64,000 nt of DNA, taken from positions 62,001-126,000 of the forward strand of contig JAKSZP010000210.1 of the NCBI GenBank assembly GCA_022478985.1. The letters are read 5' to 3'. The translations under genes were made by a program, and so were the position numbers. The DNA comes from Massospora cicadina (taxonomy: Eukaryota > Entomophthoromycota > Entomophthoromycetes > Entomophthorales > Entomophthoraceae). Shown in pieces: positions 55,101 through 64,000 of the stretch (position 1 is its first letter; the number at the start of each line of letters is the position of its first letter). The notes beneath the pieces are model-generated. The model was not told the origin of the DNA. It saw only the letters and a list, made by a program, of their open reading frames with translations, and made no database searches.

Positions 55101-56062
55101 TTTATCTTATATGATTTGGGCGAAGGAACTTAGCGTGTACTCAATTCACAACCCAGCCGCCTTGATCCTTAATGGTATATACATCTTCAGATGATTTCTC
55201 CAAAATGATAAATGGACCCTTCCAGAGCAAGGCTAGTTTGTGTGCGCGGCCTGCGCTATGAGTGTCACAGTATACTACTAAATCTCCTTCATTAAAATTA
55301 TTCACCGTAGCCTGTTTGGCATCATCATAGCTCTTCTGAATAGTTTTCAACTAATTGCATTTTGATAAGTTTCCAGTTGCAACTTGACTAGGGTCTTTGC
55401 TAGTTGCTTGACATAGTTATTTGGGTTAATTGCGTCGGGTGAACTGAGTACTGAGTATAATAATGTAGGTAGATCGGGCTGTCTACCATACAAAAGTTGA
55501 AATGGAGAGTGGCCTGTGCTGCTGTGGTGTCCAATATTGTATGCAAACACGGTTGCACTAATTGAAGTTGCCCATTGCAAAGGCGCCAAGGCTGCATTTT
55601 TGCATAAAATGCCGACTAAAGTGCCATTCACTTGCTCTACCATACCATTAGTCTCAGGATGGTATGGTGTTGACAACACTCCTTTGATGGACATCAACTC
55701 ATTTAGCCGTTGCACCATTTGGGCAGTAAAATTTGTGCAGTTGTCCATCAAGATCTTCTGGGGGCATCTGTGCTTATTGATTATATTATCCAGAATGAAC
55801 TTGGCAGTAGTTAGAGCCCTGACGTCTCGAATTGCTTTCACTTTCACCCATTTCATTAGATGGTCAATAGCAACAATTTTGTATTTGCTGCCTAGGCTAC
55901 TCACGGGCAAGGGGCCAATTACACCAATCAATATGGTATGCCAGGCCCAGTCAGGTTTGATCAACCAATATTTCACATCTGACTTCATAGGTTTTGTGAT
56001 TTGGCATAAATGACATTTCTCTAGCACATCTTAGATATCAAATCGCATGAAATCCCAATAGT
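55101..56062 (-). pseudogene. Integrase of gypsy A
   Basis: Zinc region remnant CHLCQ near 56010, then the core: the first catalytic position reads ILIGVIGPLP near 55930 (Gly where Asp is expected, a GAT to GGT change), the second reads ILMDNCTNFTAQ near 55740 (Asp kept), and the third reads HPETNGMVEQVNG near 55640 (Glu kept). The GPF motif reads LLWKGPFIILEKS near 55210. One frame covers 56027-55347; a TGA near 55143 replaces an Arg codon before VHAKFLRP. The enzyme would be inactive owing to the lost Asp. Confidence 0.88.
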
Positions 56063-56080
56063 AACTGGCTCAGATTAATT

Positions 56081-57838
56081 CTAGCATCTTAGTCTTTCCC
56101 CCATGTCTAATAGCCTTGTGTTCTTTTGTAATAATCTCCATTTGGTCAGAAGGTTTTGGGAAGATTTGACGTTGTCCATCGGGCTTAAGTTTGTATAGAT
56201 TGTATTTTGATATTCAGTGACAATTAATGCTTTCTCAATCGCCTTTTGAACTTCAGGTGGTTCATCTCCATACATTCAGTTAATCATTTTTTCATGAAGC
56301 TTATCAGCCAGACTGCTCAGGACAGCTACAATAGAAAGTTGCAAGAGTCCATCTGCATTTTGATGGGCCACTCCAGCTCTATGAATAATTTCATAATCGT
56401 ATGCTTGTAATTTCAGAGCCCAGCGTGCTAACCATCCTTCAGGTTCCTTGAGATTATGGAGCCATCATAATGAGCTGTGATCCGTTACTACTTAGAACTT
56501 GGTGCCATAAATGTAAACCCAAAATTGTTTACAAGCATAGATGACAGCCAGACATTCTCTTTTGGTCACCATATAGTTATGCTCATGCTTATTCAGCGTC
56601 CTGCTGCAATAAGCGACCAGATGCTCCTCACCATCATCCCCAATCTGTGATAGCACACCACCAATCACAGTCAATGAGGCGTCAGTTTGTATGATAAAAG
56701 GCTTGCTGAAATCAGGATATCATAGAATAGGCGCCAAACTCATTTTGTTTTTCAAAGTCTCAAAGGCTTGTTGGCATTCCTCTGCCCAGCAAAAATGAAC
56801 TCCTCCTTGTAACAAGTGGAATAGAGGCTCAGCAATCTTCGCAAACCCTTCCACGAATCTTTGATAGTATCCTACCATACCTAAGAACACTTGAACATCT
56901 CTCATACTTGTCAGAGGTTGCATATTGTTAATCGCCTCCACCTTTTGAGGTTGAGGCCACAAGCCCTTGAAATCAATGACAAACCCGAGGTATTCCAATT
57001 GTTCTTTGAAGAATTGGCATTTTCAAGGTTTTATCTTCAGATTGGCCTTCAACAGTCATTCAAACACTTGTTCAAGGTGCTCCAGATGTTCAAAAAACAT
57101 TCGCGAAAAGACATTGATGTCATCCAGGTACACCAAAACGCAGGACAATTTAAGGTCCCCCAAGATCATGTCCATTGCGCGCTGAAAGGTTGCCGGAGCG
57201 TTACACAGCCCCTGGGGCATGCATGTTGGTTGAAAAAGCCCTTGAGCAGCAATCATTGTGCACTTTTCCTGCTCCTCTGGTGGCAACTCAATTTGCCAAT
57301 ATCCAGAGATGAGGTCCATTGCGGTAAAGTACTTTACCCCTCCTAGGTGGTCCAGTGCATCGTCAATTCTGGGCAACAGATATGAATCCTTTTTTGTAAT
57401 GGCATTGAGGCGTTGATAATCAATCACAACTCGATTGCTGCCATCTTTCTTCTTTACAATTAGAACAGGGTTGGCCCACGGGCTTTTGGATGGCACTATC
57501 ATTCCGCTTTTCAGCAATTTGTCTAGCTCTTCATAGACTATTTTGTCACTGGCCCTGGGGCGCCGAATTGGCCTCATTCTAATAGGCATATGATCCCTGG
57601 TATCCACAAAATGCTGAACTCCTTTTGCACAACCTAAATCTTGGTCATCTTTGGTGAAAATTTTGGAGTATCGTTCAAACAACTCTAGTGCTTCATCCTT
57701 CTGTTGTTCTGATAATCCGGTGAACGATTCTTGGGGTATTACTGCATGTGCCCCAAGGGCTTGGGTTGGTAAGCCAAACTCAGATAAATCACCAAATTTG
57801 ACAGATGATATTAACTCATCCCTCAGAAGTAGGTGCAT
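56081..57838 (-). pseudogene. Reverse transcriptase and RNase H of gypsy A
   Basis: RT frame 57838-57056: SPWANPVLIVKKKDGSNRVV near 57460, AMDLISGYWQIELPPEEQEK near 57290, MPQGLCNAPATFQRAMDMIL near 57190, and catalytic CVLVYLDDINVF near 57120 (both Asp present). TGA at 57056, then MEYLGFVIDFKGLWPQPQKV and VFLGMVGYYQRFVEGFAKIA (to 56720, TGA). RNase H at 56674-56492 (KRECLAVIYACKQFWVYIYG) closes with TAA, followed by a TGA near 56465. Tether and spacer run to 56081. Only four or five stop changes break it. Confidence 0.88.
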
Positions 57839-58085
57839 GAAAGTGACTACTTGAAATTTCTTGACCTTAATATTTCAGCTGGTCAAATTTGCTAGTAAGA
57901 CATCAATCTCTGTGCCCTGGTATAAGTATTCCAGGCGCCACACTAGGTTCCATTGGAGAATGATGCCATGGGGGTATGACCTCCCCATACAGTCCTTCTG
58001 GAATATCCAGTGTGGTCCCAGTTCTCATAACCAGTTGATGGCCTGGAGCTATTGTCGCATCCTTATTCACATGTAGTGGTATTCC

Positions 58086-58850
58086 TCAATTTTTGTTTAT
58101 GGAAGTTGGCATGGGGCGACTTTGATTCCCCCTCTGAATATACCCTACTGGTATTATTCCATTGGCATAAGATATATTGATAAAATTTCTATGACAGCTC
58201 GTGGGCTTTGTATCATTGTGAGAGTAATAAATTGGAAGCGATTGGCCCAATATTGTCAAGATGTTTTCCTTAAAATTGCATGAGATCCCATAGGTCCTTA
58301 AAAAACTAGTTCCAATTAATATGTCATAATTGGCGTTTAAAAGCACTATAGCAGGTGCAGCAACTACCAAAGCTCCAAATTGCAATGGCAAGGCGCTGTA
58401 AGCTCCTTCACTCTTAGTGCTGTTAAGGCCTGCGGTCCCATATTCTTGATGATGGTCAATGTCCAGAGCTATTTTCAATTTCTTAACCAGCTTCATAGAA
58501 ACAATGTTTACAGGTGCTCCTCTATCAACAATAGCTACAACTTTAACCTTGTTGACTAGGATATCCACGTAAGTGCACTCAGAATAGTAAGAATCAATAG
58601 AGTTTACTAAATGAATATGGGAAGAGTCCAAGGAGTTAAGAGTGTGCTTCAGAGTATTCCCAATACTGGGACATTCATTGATGAATGTGTCAATTGGCAT
58701 TGCTATATTGACCCCTTTCAGGCTTGGGGTATCTGATGCATTGCTTGGCCCATTGGCTGGAATATTCTCAAGTATTTGTTGCACATAGGGTTTAGTGACT
58801 ACCTCAGAGACTTCAGGTGTGACAACCTTACTCTGGGAGCGAGTTACCAC
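58086..58850 (-). pseudogene. Aspartic protease of gypsy A
   Basis: The active site near 58525 reads AIVDRGAPVNIVS; active relatives have Asp-Ser/Thr-Gly, so Arg replaces Ser. The second hairpin reads NYDILIGTSFLRTYGI near 58310. The N-terminal half is low complexity (MVTRSQSKVVTPEVSEVV). The frame differs from that of gag, as in many gypsy elements, or because of a frameshift near 58985. Confidence 0.8.
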
Positions 58851-58981
58851 ATGTACGTTTGGGGAATCTTCATTTTATATTAAAATAGAACCAATTTCAT
58901 TGTCAAATGAGGCCCCGCGGGCATTATTTTTGTGTCAATTGGGTGGGACTGGTGTTGTAGGCACAATAGAGAATCCCGCAT

Positions 58982-60307
58982 CTATTGTGCTTGTTCTTTT
59001 CCCTCCTCCTGCACGGTATCAGGAAGGACTATGTTGACATTTCTCTGATGGCATTGGGAAGCATAGTGACCTTTACGTTGGCAATTAAAGCAAGTAATTT
59101 CACTCAATGGCCGTGGGTTGTCAGTCTTCTTATTGGTTTCAAAGGACTTCCCAGCAAAGGTAGTGGTTTCCAATCTGTAACCAGTATTAGGAGGGCCATA
59201 ATTTTTTGAGCATCTGCATAAATAGTCAACCAATTCAGATGTTGCAAGGTTCTGCACAAAAGCAGGCAATAGAGTGTTGGATAGATTAGGGTAAGGTTCT
59301 ACTGCATGCTCTAGTGCAATCTTGGCATCAAAATTGACCATGGCCCGCGCGCCTAAGAGAACTTGAGCTTTGCAATAGAATCAATCCACAAACTCATCAA
59401 TTGCTTCATCTTTCTTAAAGCTGATGTTCATAAACTTGGATTTTCTGGTTGACATCCGTTCTGGACCTCCAAATTCATGAAGCACGGCCTCCTTGACTTT
59501 GGCATATGTTGGATTTTCGTTGATGTGAGGCATAATCAACTCAATGCTCCACTCATCCAAGCAGTTGATCATGGTGGCTGCTTTGTTGCAGTTGCTGGCC
59601 CCATGCATAGCCATTTCAAAACGTTTGATGAAGGTGGTAATACTTCCATTCTTGTCAAAGGCCAGCAGGTTTGCTGGTTTATAATTATTGCTTCCCCATT
59701 CCTGGTTATCACGATTATTTCTAGGTTGACTAGAGTCAGACGTGCTAGGGCGTTGGGGCATCATATCCCAGTTTGAGGTGATAGGGTTGGCCAAAGCAAC
59801 CATTTTGCTAGGCAGTTGTCAGCGTGGCCCAGCGTCTGTTTTGGTGGTTATTTCTGAAGCTTCATCCTCATAATATTCAGAAGAATTTCCAGTCAAATGT
59901 GGTGTAGCACACTGACAACGCCCGCCATCCAGAGCTCAAATCTGCTCATTGATTTTGTTTTCCCAATGGGCACAATTTCAGTTTTTTAATTTTAATTTTG
60001 CAATTTCCTCATTCAGGCTAGTAGCTTGTAGCTGCAAGGTGGAAATCACTTGGTCCTTTTCCTTTATTGCCTTCTTGCACTGGTTTAATTCTCCATGGAG
60101 GTTATTGTTTGCCTCATTAATAGCGTCAAGATCATCATTGAGATCATTGATTTTTCTGGTGTATTCGTCCTTCATCTGCAAAATTTGGTCGCTCAAACGT
60201 TGATACTGGTCACCATCTGCAGTCCCAGCCATGAGCGCCATTGTTGAATATTTGGGCTTCGCCTGATGGCTGGTTTGTTGTTTGGTGGAAACTGCAGCTT
60301 TAAGCAT
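58982..60307 (-). pseudogene. gag of gypsy A
   Basis: The first ATG after the primer site is at 60241 (MALMAGTADGDQYQRLSDQI); an earlier one at 60307 lies in the LTR. Coiled coil to 59978, then capsid (59803-59381: LLAFDKNGSITTFIKRFEMA, GPERMSTRKSKFMNISF) and nucleocapsid with CCHC CFNCQRKGHYASQC near 59075-59110. Breaks are TGA near 59975, 59935, 59825 and 59380, several where Arg is likely. This protein forms the particle. Confidence 0.85.
60231..60240 (-). promoter_or_regulatory. Primer-binding site of gypsy A
   Basis: TGGCGCTCAT on the minus strand, one base from the LTR end. It is like the sites of families B and C. Confidence 0.6.
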
Positions 60308-61065
60308 CTATTGTGTGAGGACAATAGACAGGATGGTGCTTTAAATTTATGATATAGCTTTTTGGTAATACTTCAATTGTATACCTGGTCATTTCACTTG
60401 GATAATGGCACGCTGCCCTGATCCTACTGATCCCAAGTGAAAATTGACTTTAATATAAAATAAAGTGATAATGCAAAAAGTTTATAAGATAAATTATAAA
60501 CTTAATCCAGAAGTTAAAGGATGTCTTTATTAGTGTAAATGCAAGGGTTATTTATAGGGTTTGATGTTAACCACATCTTACCCATGACGCCTTACTTTCA
60601 GTGACCCTTGGCCACATAAAAAGTTTGTAAGGACGTCTACAAATACTTTGACTCAGGGCATCATGCTCAGCCTCAGAGTTGGAGTAAACACCATCATCAT
60701 CCTTGAGATGGCGTTTCGTCATATCTTCAAAATAGCTGAACCAATTTACTTTCACATGTAATTGGCAGCACATACCAAGGTGATTAGTATCACTAATTAG
60801 TAATTAATTTGGTCAAAAACTCAACCAACATTAAAAACTAATTTTGACATAGACCAACAAAGCCCACATGCTCGAGTTATTAAATCAAAACTTAAATTTA
60901 AGTTTGACCTAACCAACAAAGCCCTTGAGCCTGTGTCATCATAGTCAAATATAATTAAGTAAAATTGCTAGGCTGCAAGTCCCAAGTTCAGATACTTAGG
61001 ATACACCTGAACCATAATTGTTGATATCAAATATCTGACAATTAGGTCCAGTCAATTTCTCAACA
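60242..61065 (-). repeat. 5' LTR of gypsy A
   Basis: 824 bases, the partner of 53941-54762. Several differences between the two are CG in one copy and TG or CA in the other, as expected from deamination of methylated C. Confidence 0.92.
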
Positions 61066-61070
61066 CACAT

Positions 61071-61697
61071 TGTAATTATAAAGCTTAACCAGCTAATGGG
61101 AGTGAAAAGTGTACTCTCTGCTCCCTACCATCCTGAGACAAATGGAATAGTTGAGCGCATAAATGGGATGCTTGTGAATATTGTCTGGAAGTTAACCTCA
61201 AGCAAACCATTTGAATGGAGTACATTCCTAAGCTTGGCCATGTTTGCTTACAACATTTTGTATCACTTGGCCACAAAGTTGTCACCTTTCCAGGTCTTAT
61301 ATGGAAGACATCCAGCCCTACCATCGCTGCTTTATTCAGTCCTAGAAGATTCTGGTGAAAGCAGTTATGCTCAATACGTCAAGAAGCTTGCTGAAACCCT
61401 AATTAAGTTGCAAGCTCAAGCCTTTGACAACAGTTTTGCTGTTAAAAAGGCCTGACATGAAAAGGATTCAAAAGGTCAATATGAATTGGCCAAATTTGAA
61501 GTTGGTGAAGAGGTACCATTCTGTAACACACATGGATTGGGCCAATTACAGAAAAAAAATCGCATTTGGGTTGGCCCATTTGTGATTATTGAGAAAACTT
61601 CAAGGTTTGTTTATACCATCAAAGAGGTTAAAACAGGCCATATCTATAATTGAGTCCATGCAAAATTCCTAAGGAAGTTGTGGAAAAAGGCCAATTA
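61071..61697 (+). pseudogene. Integrase C-terminal half of gypsy B
   Basis: It resumes after gypsy A with LNQLMGVKSVLSAPYHPETN (catalytic Glu region at about 61140: TNGIVERINGMLV), then LYGRHPALPSLLYSVLEDSG and the GPF motif (WVGPFVIIEKTSRFVYTIKE near 61580). A TGA replaces Arg before VHAKFLR near 61652, as in gypsy A. About 90 residues with the first two catalytic Asp are missing relative to A. Confidence 0.8.
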
Positions 61698-62242
61698 AAG
61701 AGAAAAAATATAAAAATATGTATTCACAACTTATAAGAGAATAATAATTACATAAAAAATAAAAATAAAATTTTAAGAAAAATATATAAATAGTCAAAAA
61801 GATATATATCTATATACATACATATATCAATATACATGGTTAAGAAAGAGAAAAATAATATATATTACAAAAAAAATAAATGAATTGGTAAAATTGAATA
61901 CTTAATTAAGGTTTTATTTCTCTGCTTCAAGGGGGAGGTGCCTCAGGACTAGATTCCTCATTCCCATGTGCCAATTCAGCACAATGTAGCTTCTGAATGA
62001 AAAAAACAGGGCAGAATAGATGTCATTAAAGTTGGTAAAAAAGTAAAATACTCCAACAGAGACTCTTAAAGTAATATTAAAAATATACACATATAAAATT
62101 TTTGGCTTAACTAATTGAAATGAGACTTTATTCAGGATTAAAAGCAGTGACAAAATTACAATATGAAGAAGAGGCGTTGTTACCAAATATTGAGAAGAAA
62201 ATTGGGAAACTCAGGGTTTATATTCCAGTCAAGTGGGGGAAA
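61698..62242. other. 3' non-coding part of gypsy B
   Basis: AT-rich leader to the 3' LTR with no convincing gene (a 90-codon minus-strand frame at 61914-62186 is AT-rich and unrecognised). It ends with the purine tract AAGTGGGGGAAA at 62231-62242. Confidence 0.55.
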
Positions 62243-62945
62243 TGTTAGATTTTGATGGTTGACTCAAAAATAAAACCTTTGAGAAAACCATCAAAGCTGA
62301 TACATTGCTCCTATTGATGGATCCTTTGATCCTTCCCAATTTATCTGCATAACTAGATTCATCCCAAAACTGCCTCAATTGTACTTAGATTATCCCAATT
62401 ATCATAGCTAATAATAGCTGTGATATAATTACTTTATGGCTGATTATGGGAACCACTTGAGTGAACCAAATGAATCTATGGCATAAACTTAATTGCATTT
62501 ATAAATTTAATGCAAATATGATTAATGAATAATAAGATTTATTTATGTCAGTCACCATAATTGGCATGATAGTACTTACATATAGACTTTCCAATTAAGG
62601 AGTACCAAGTACTATCGAGAGAGTTGCCAAAGTCCCAATTAAGGGGGCGTCATTATTTGAATTCATATATTCTTTTCCATCAATTGTTGTATTTTGTCAG
62701 CGGTATGATGAAACGTTAGTACTTGCACATGGACGGCCCAAATAGGGAGTACCTAGTACTATCAAGAGGCCTGCTGACATCCCAATTAGGGGTGCATCAT
62801 TATGCAAATTCTATATGTTCTTTTCCCCACTTATTGTATTTCATCAGCTGTATGACAAAACGTAATTGGGCTGAATGAAAGGCAAATACACAACACTGAG
62901 GTGCTAATATTATTCCTAAAATTTTCCCAATTATGAGAGTAGTAG
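62243..62945 (+). repeat. 3' LTR of gypsy B, cut by F2
   Basis: The first 703 bases match the 5' LTR from 50126; the match stops at AGTAG (62941-62945) where F2 begins with TGTCA. The remaining 500 bases should lie beyond F2. Confidence 0.82.
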
Positions 62946-63372
62946 TGTCATGGAAACAGCAGAAGAAGTTTAGACTGACCTTCCAGTCAGGATGCGTGAG
63001 CATCCAGAAAGCAAGCCAGAATGCCAGAGGTATTGCCAACCGTATGACTTGATATGGGGCCAGGAAATAGGATACCACGAAATGGTGGCAGAATATCAGG
63101 GTTAGGATTAGCCTGATGACAAACCATACTGAATAGACTTCTGACCCAGGGGTTCTAGTAACAAGGTGGTAAACTACTGCAATAGTATCTGCAAGATTCA
63201 CGTTTGTTAAAATCATTTTGTCAGGGGTGGTGGGGAGGCAGATTTTCTCTTGCAGTTGGTGGACATAGGGCCATAAAATCCCTACACATTGTTGCTGGAA
63301 GGTTGTGAGAACTTAGTTGTAGAGCCAAAAATTTTGGACTTGTTGAGCCCAGTCAGCAATGGAAGGAACCAT
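62800..63372 (-). pseudogene. Hydrophobic two-segment protein in U5 of F2
   Basis: An ATG at 63372 begins MVPSIADWAQQVQNFWLYN, followed by one TAA and then a clear frame from 63216. Two hydrophobic segments: SVWFVIRLILTLIFCHHFVV and VIRLAIPLAFWLAFWML. A Cys-Cys pair (FFCCFHD) lies near the LTR border; F1 has TCCSPD there. It is the best preserved of the three copies. The frame is open past the LTR end to 62800 only by chance in gypsy B DNA. Probably a small membrane protein; no family recognised. Confidence 0.5.
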
Positions 63373-64000
63373 GGTCACCAAGAGAATTGGTAAGACCCAC
63401 CCAGAGTGCGGAGCAACGGACCACCAGGGAAATGCTATCTGGGATGTGATTTTTTAGGAAAAAAGGGTAAAAATTTGGGTTTTTTTAGTAATTTTTAATT
63501 GGGAAATAAAGTAAGAAAAATTGACCAACAATCTTCTCAGTGCCTTGCAACTGATTAAATAGTGGTTGATTGGTAAAAGCATGGTTGGGATCCACAAATT
63601 TGGCTTAACCAGTGAATTGGTTGGTAGAGGGAGGGTTTATTCTTTAGGAACTGTCATCGCAAAATTTGGTGGCGGGCCAAGTCTCTGTCAGTTTGACCTC
63701 AAATGTCTGGACTGGGGGTCAATCACATTTCTGACAGTTAGCATGACGGCGTTTGGCCCAATGAGTGATGGGAATTCCCCAAGGCCATTTAATGTAGGGA
63801 TGGGACCATTTGGTTAGGAACAGGTTTGGGACAGCCAACCTGCCCATGCTCCGTCGATTAACCATTGATTCTGTCAATAGAAACCCATTGGGCGCAACAC
63901 CCAAATTACTATTGGAGGGTTTTGGACTCTTGTCGATGGCTCCCAATATTTGTTCTACTGATTTTGGGGTCAAATTAAAACTGTCAGGTGATCCAGCCAA
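62946..64000 (-). mobile_element. Family F LTR (F2), partial, runs off the window
   Basis: On the minus strand it ends ...CCATGACA at 62946 and aligns in order with F3 and F1: U3 frame (64000-63719), TATTTAAT box near 63557, conserved GCACTGAGAAGATTG near 63530, and the hydrophobic frame (63372-62946). AGTAG at 62941-62945 is the candidate target duplication. Whether it is a solo LTR or the 3' LTR of a whole element cannot be seen. Confidence 0.75.
63719..64000 (-). pseudogene. U3 frame of F2, C-terminal part
   Basis: 93 codons, open to the window edge and closing with a stop after the Cys-rich end (HWAKRRHANCQKC). It shares the Trp-Pro-Trp-Gly and Arg/Cys ending with F3 (16981-17100). It is located upstream of the TATA-like box of the LTR, so it would be translated from the upstream pol or another transcript. 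Confidence 0.5.

Larger units (their letters stand above)
53936..61070 (-). mobile_element. Ty3/gypsy family A, complete from LTR to LTR
   Basis: LTRs 53941-54762 (822 bases) and 60242-61065 (824 bases) begin TGTTGA and end TCAACA, with exact target duplications CACAT on both sides (53936-53940 and 61066-61070). Length 7125 bases. On the minus strand: primer site, gag, protease, RT, RNase H, integrase, polypurine tract. I count about 35 differences between the LTRs by eye (about 4%), mostly transitions. The coding part has few breaks, most of them TGA. It lies in the integrase of gypsy B. Confidence 0.93.
50126..62945 (+). mobile_element. Ty3/gypsy family B, internally deleted (carries gypsy A)
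   Basis: 5' LTR 50126-51331; 3' LTR starts at 62243 and is cut at 62945 by F2. The left flank is AGCAT; the right one is not in the window. Internal coding is gag (51352-53270), then directly RNase H and the integrase zinc region (53271-53940), then (after gypsy A) the integrase C-terminal half. Protease, RT and the middle of the integrase core are missing without any insertion scar, so B was deleted before A entered. Confidence 0.82.
42528..64000 (-). mobile_element. Ty3/gypsy family C, copy 2 (runs past the window end)
   Basis: The 3' LTR (42528-43282), integrase, RNase H, RT, protease and gag follow on the minus strand up to 47276. Gag resumes at 49888-50125 after the F1 insertion, and is then cut by gypsy B. 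B's far end is itself cut by F2, so the 5' gag and 5' LTR of this copy should lie beyond 64000. Protein fragments match copy 1. Confidence 0.75.

Noticed and set aside
55516..56013. 165-codon plus-strand protein
   Set aside because: It is the reverse complement of the gypsy A integrase core.
55141..60307. TGA read as an amino acid in this organism
   Set aside because: The TGA codons stand where relatives have Arg, and intact stretches use TGA as a normal stop too. CGA decay explains them better than recoding.
1..64000. Bacterial features such as operons, ribosome binding sites, CRISPR arrays or prophage
   Set aside because: LTR elements, LINEs, SINEs and chromodomains are eukaryotic, and no regular short repeat-spacer array is present.

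Overview
The window is eukaryotic repeat DNA: a stack of decayed retrotransposons inserted into one another. I see no intact host gene, rRNA, functional tRNA or CRISPR. Base composition is AT-rich and CpG-poor, the code is standard, and most reading frames are broken. The mixture of Ty3/gypsy elements (some with chromodomains), L1-like LINEs and tRNA-derived SINEs fits a large repeat-rich genome, most likely fungal. The species cannot be named from this sequence.

Layout. 1-786: AT-rich DNA with a SINE-like relic. 787-6073: full-length LINE copy 1 (minus) between 13-bp target duplications. 6074-8897: AT-rich DNA with an LTR relic and a fold-back repeat (7366-8560). 8898-18483: gypsy family C copy 1 (plus), carrying a 1.9-kb insertion of family E in its protease (11404-13330) and a solo LTR of family F in its integrase tail (16483-17613). 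18484-19232: AT-rich, with a 177-bp insert between 19-bp direct repeats. 19233-21190: family E copy 2 (minus). 21196-40039: family E copy 3 (plus), split by gypsy/chromovirus D (22240-39164, minus), which itself holds LINE copy 2 (24020-29312), LINE copy 3 (33173-38417) and a SINE (38612-38929). 40040-42527: little recognisable. 42528 to the window end: gypsy C copy 2 (minus), holding a short F element with two tandem chromodomains (47277-49887) and gypsy B (50126-62945, plus). B holds gypsy A (53936-61070, minus), complete from LTR to LTR, and its 3' LTR is broken by a second F insertion (62946 onward).

Most interesting. Family E is a 1.9-kb element with long target duplications. It encodes only a gag-like protein (RNA-binding-like fold plus CCHC knuckle) and no reverse transcriptase. 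Three copies have nearly the same length, so this is its normal form, an analogue of half-L1 elements. The LINE, the SINE and two E copies end in a similar 3' tail, which suggests that the LINE enzyme moves all three. The LTRs of families F, C and D contain long open frames; those of F include a conserved two-hydrophobic-segment protein. Insertion order can be read from the nesting.
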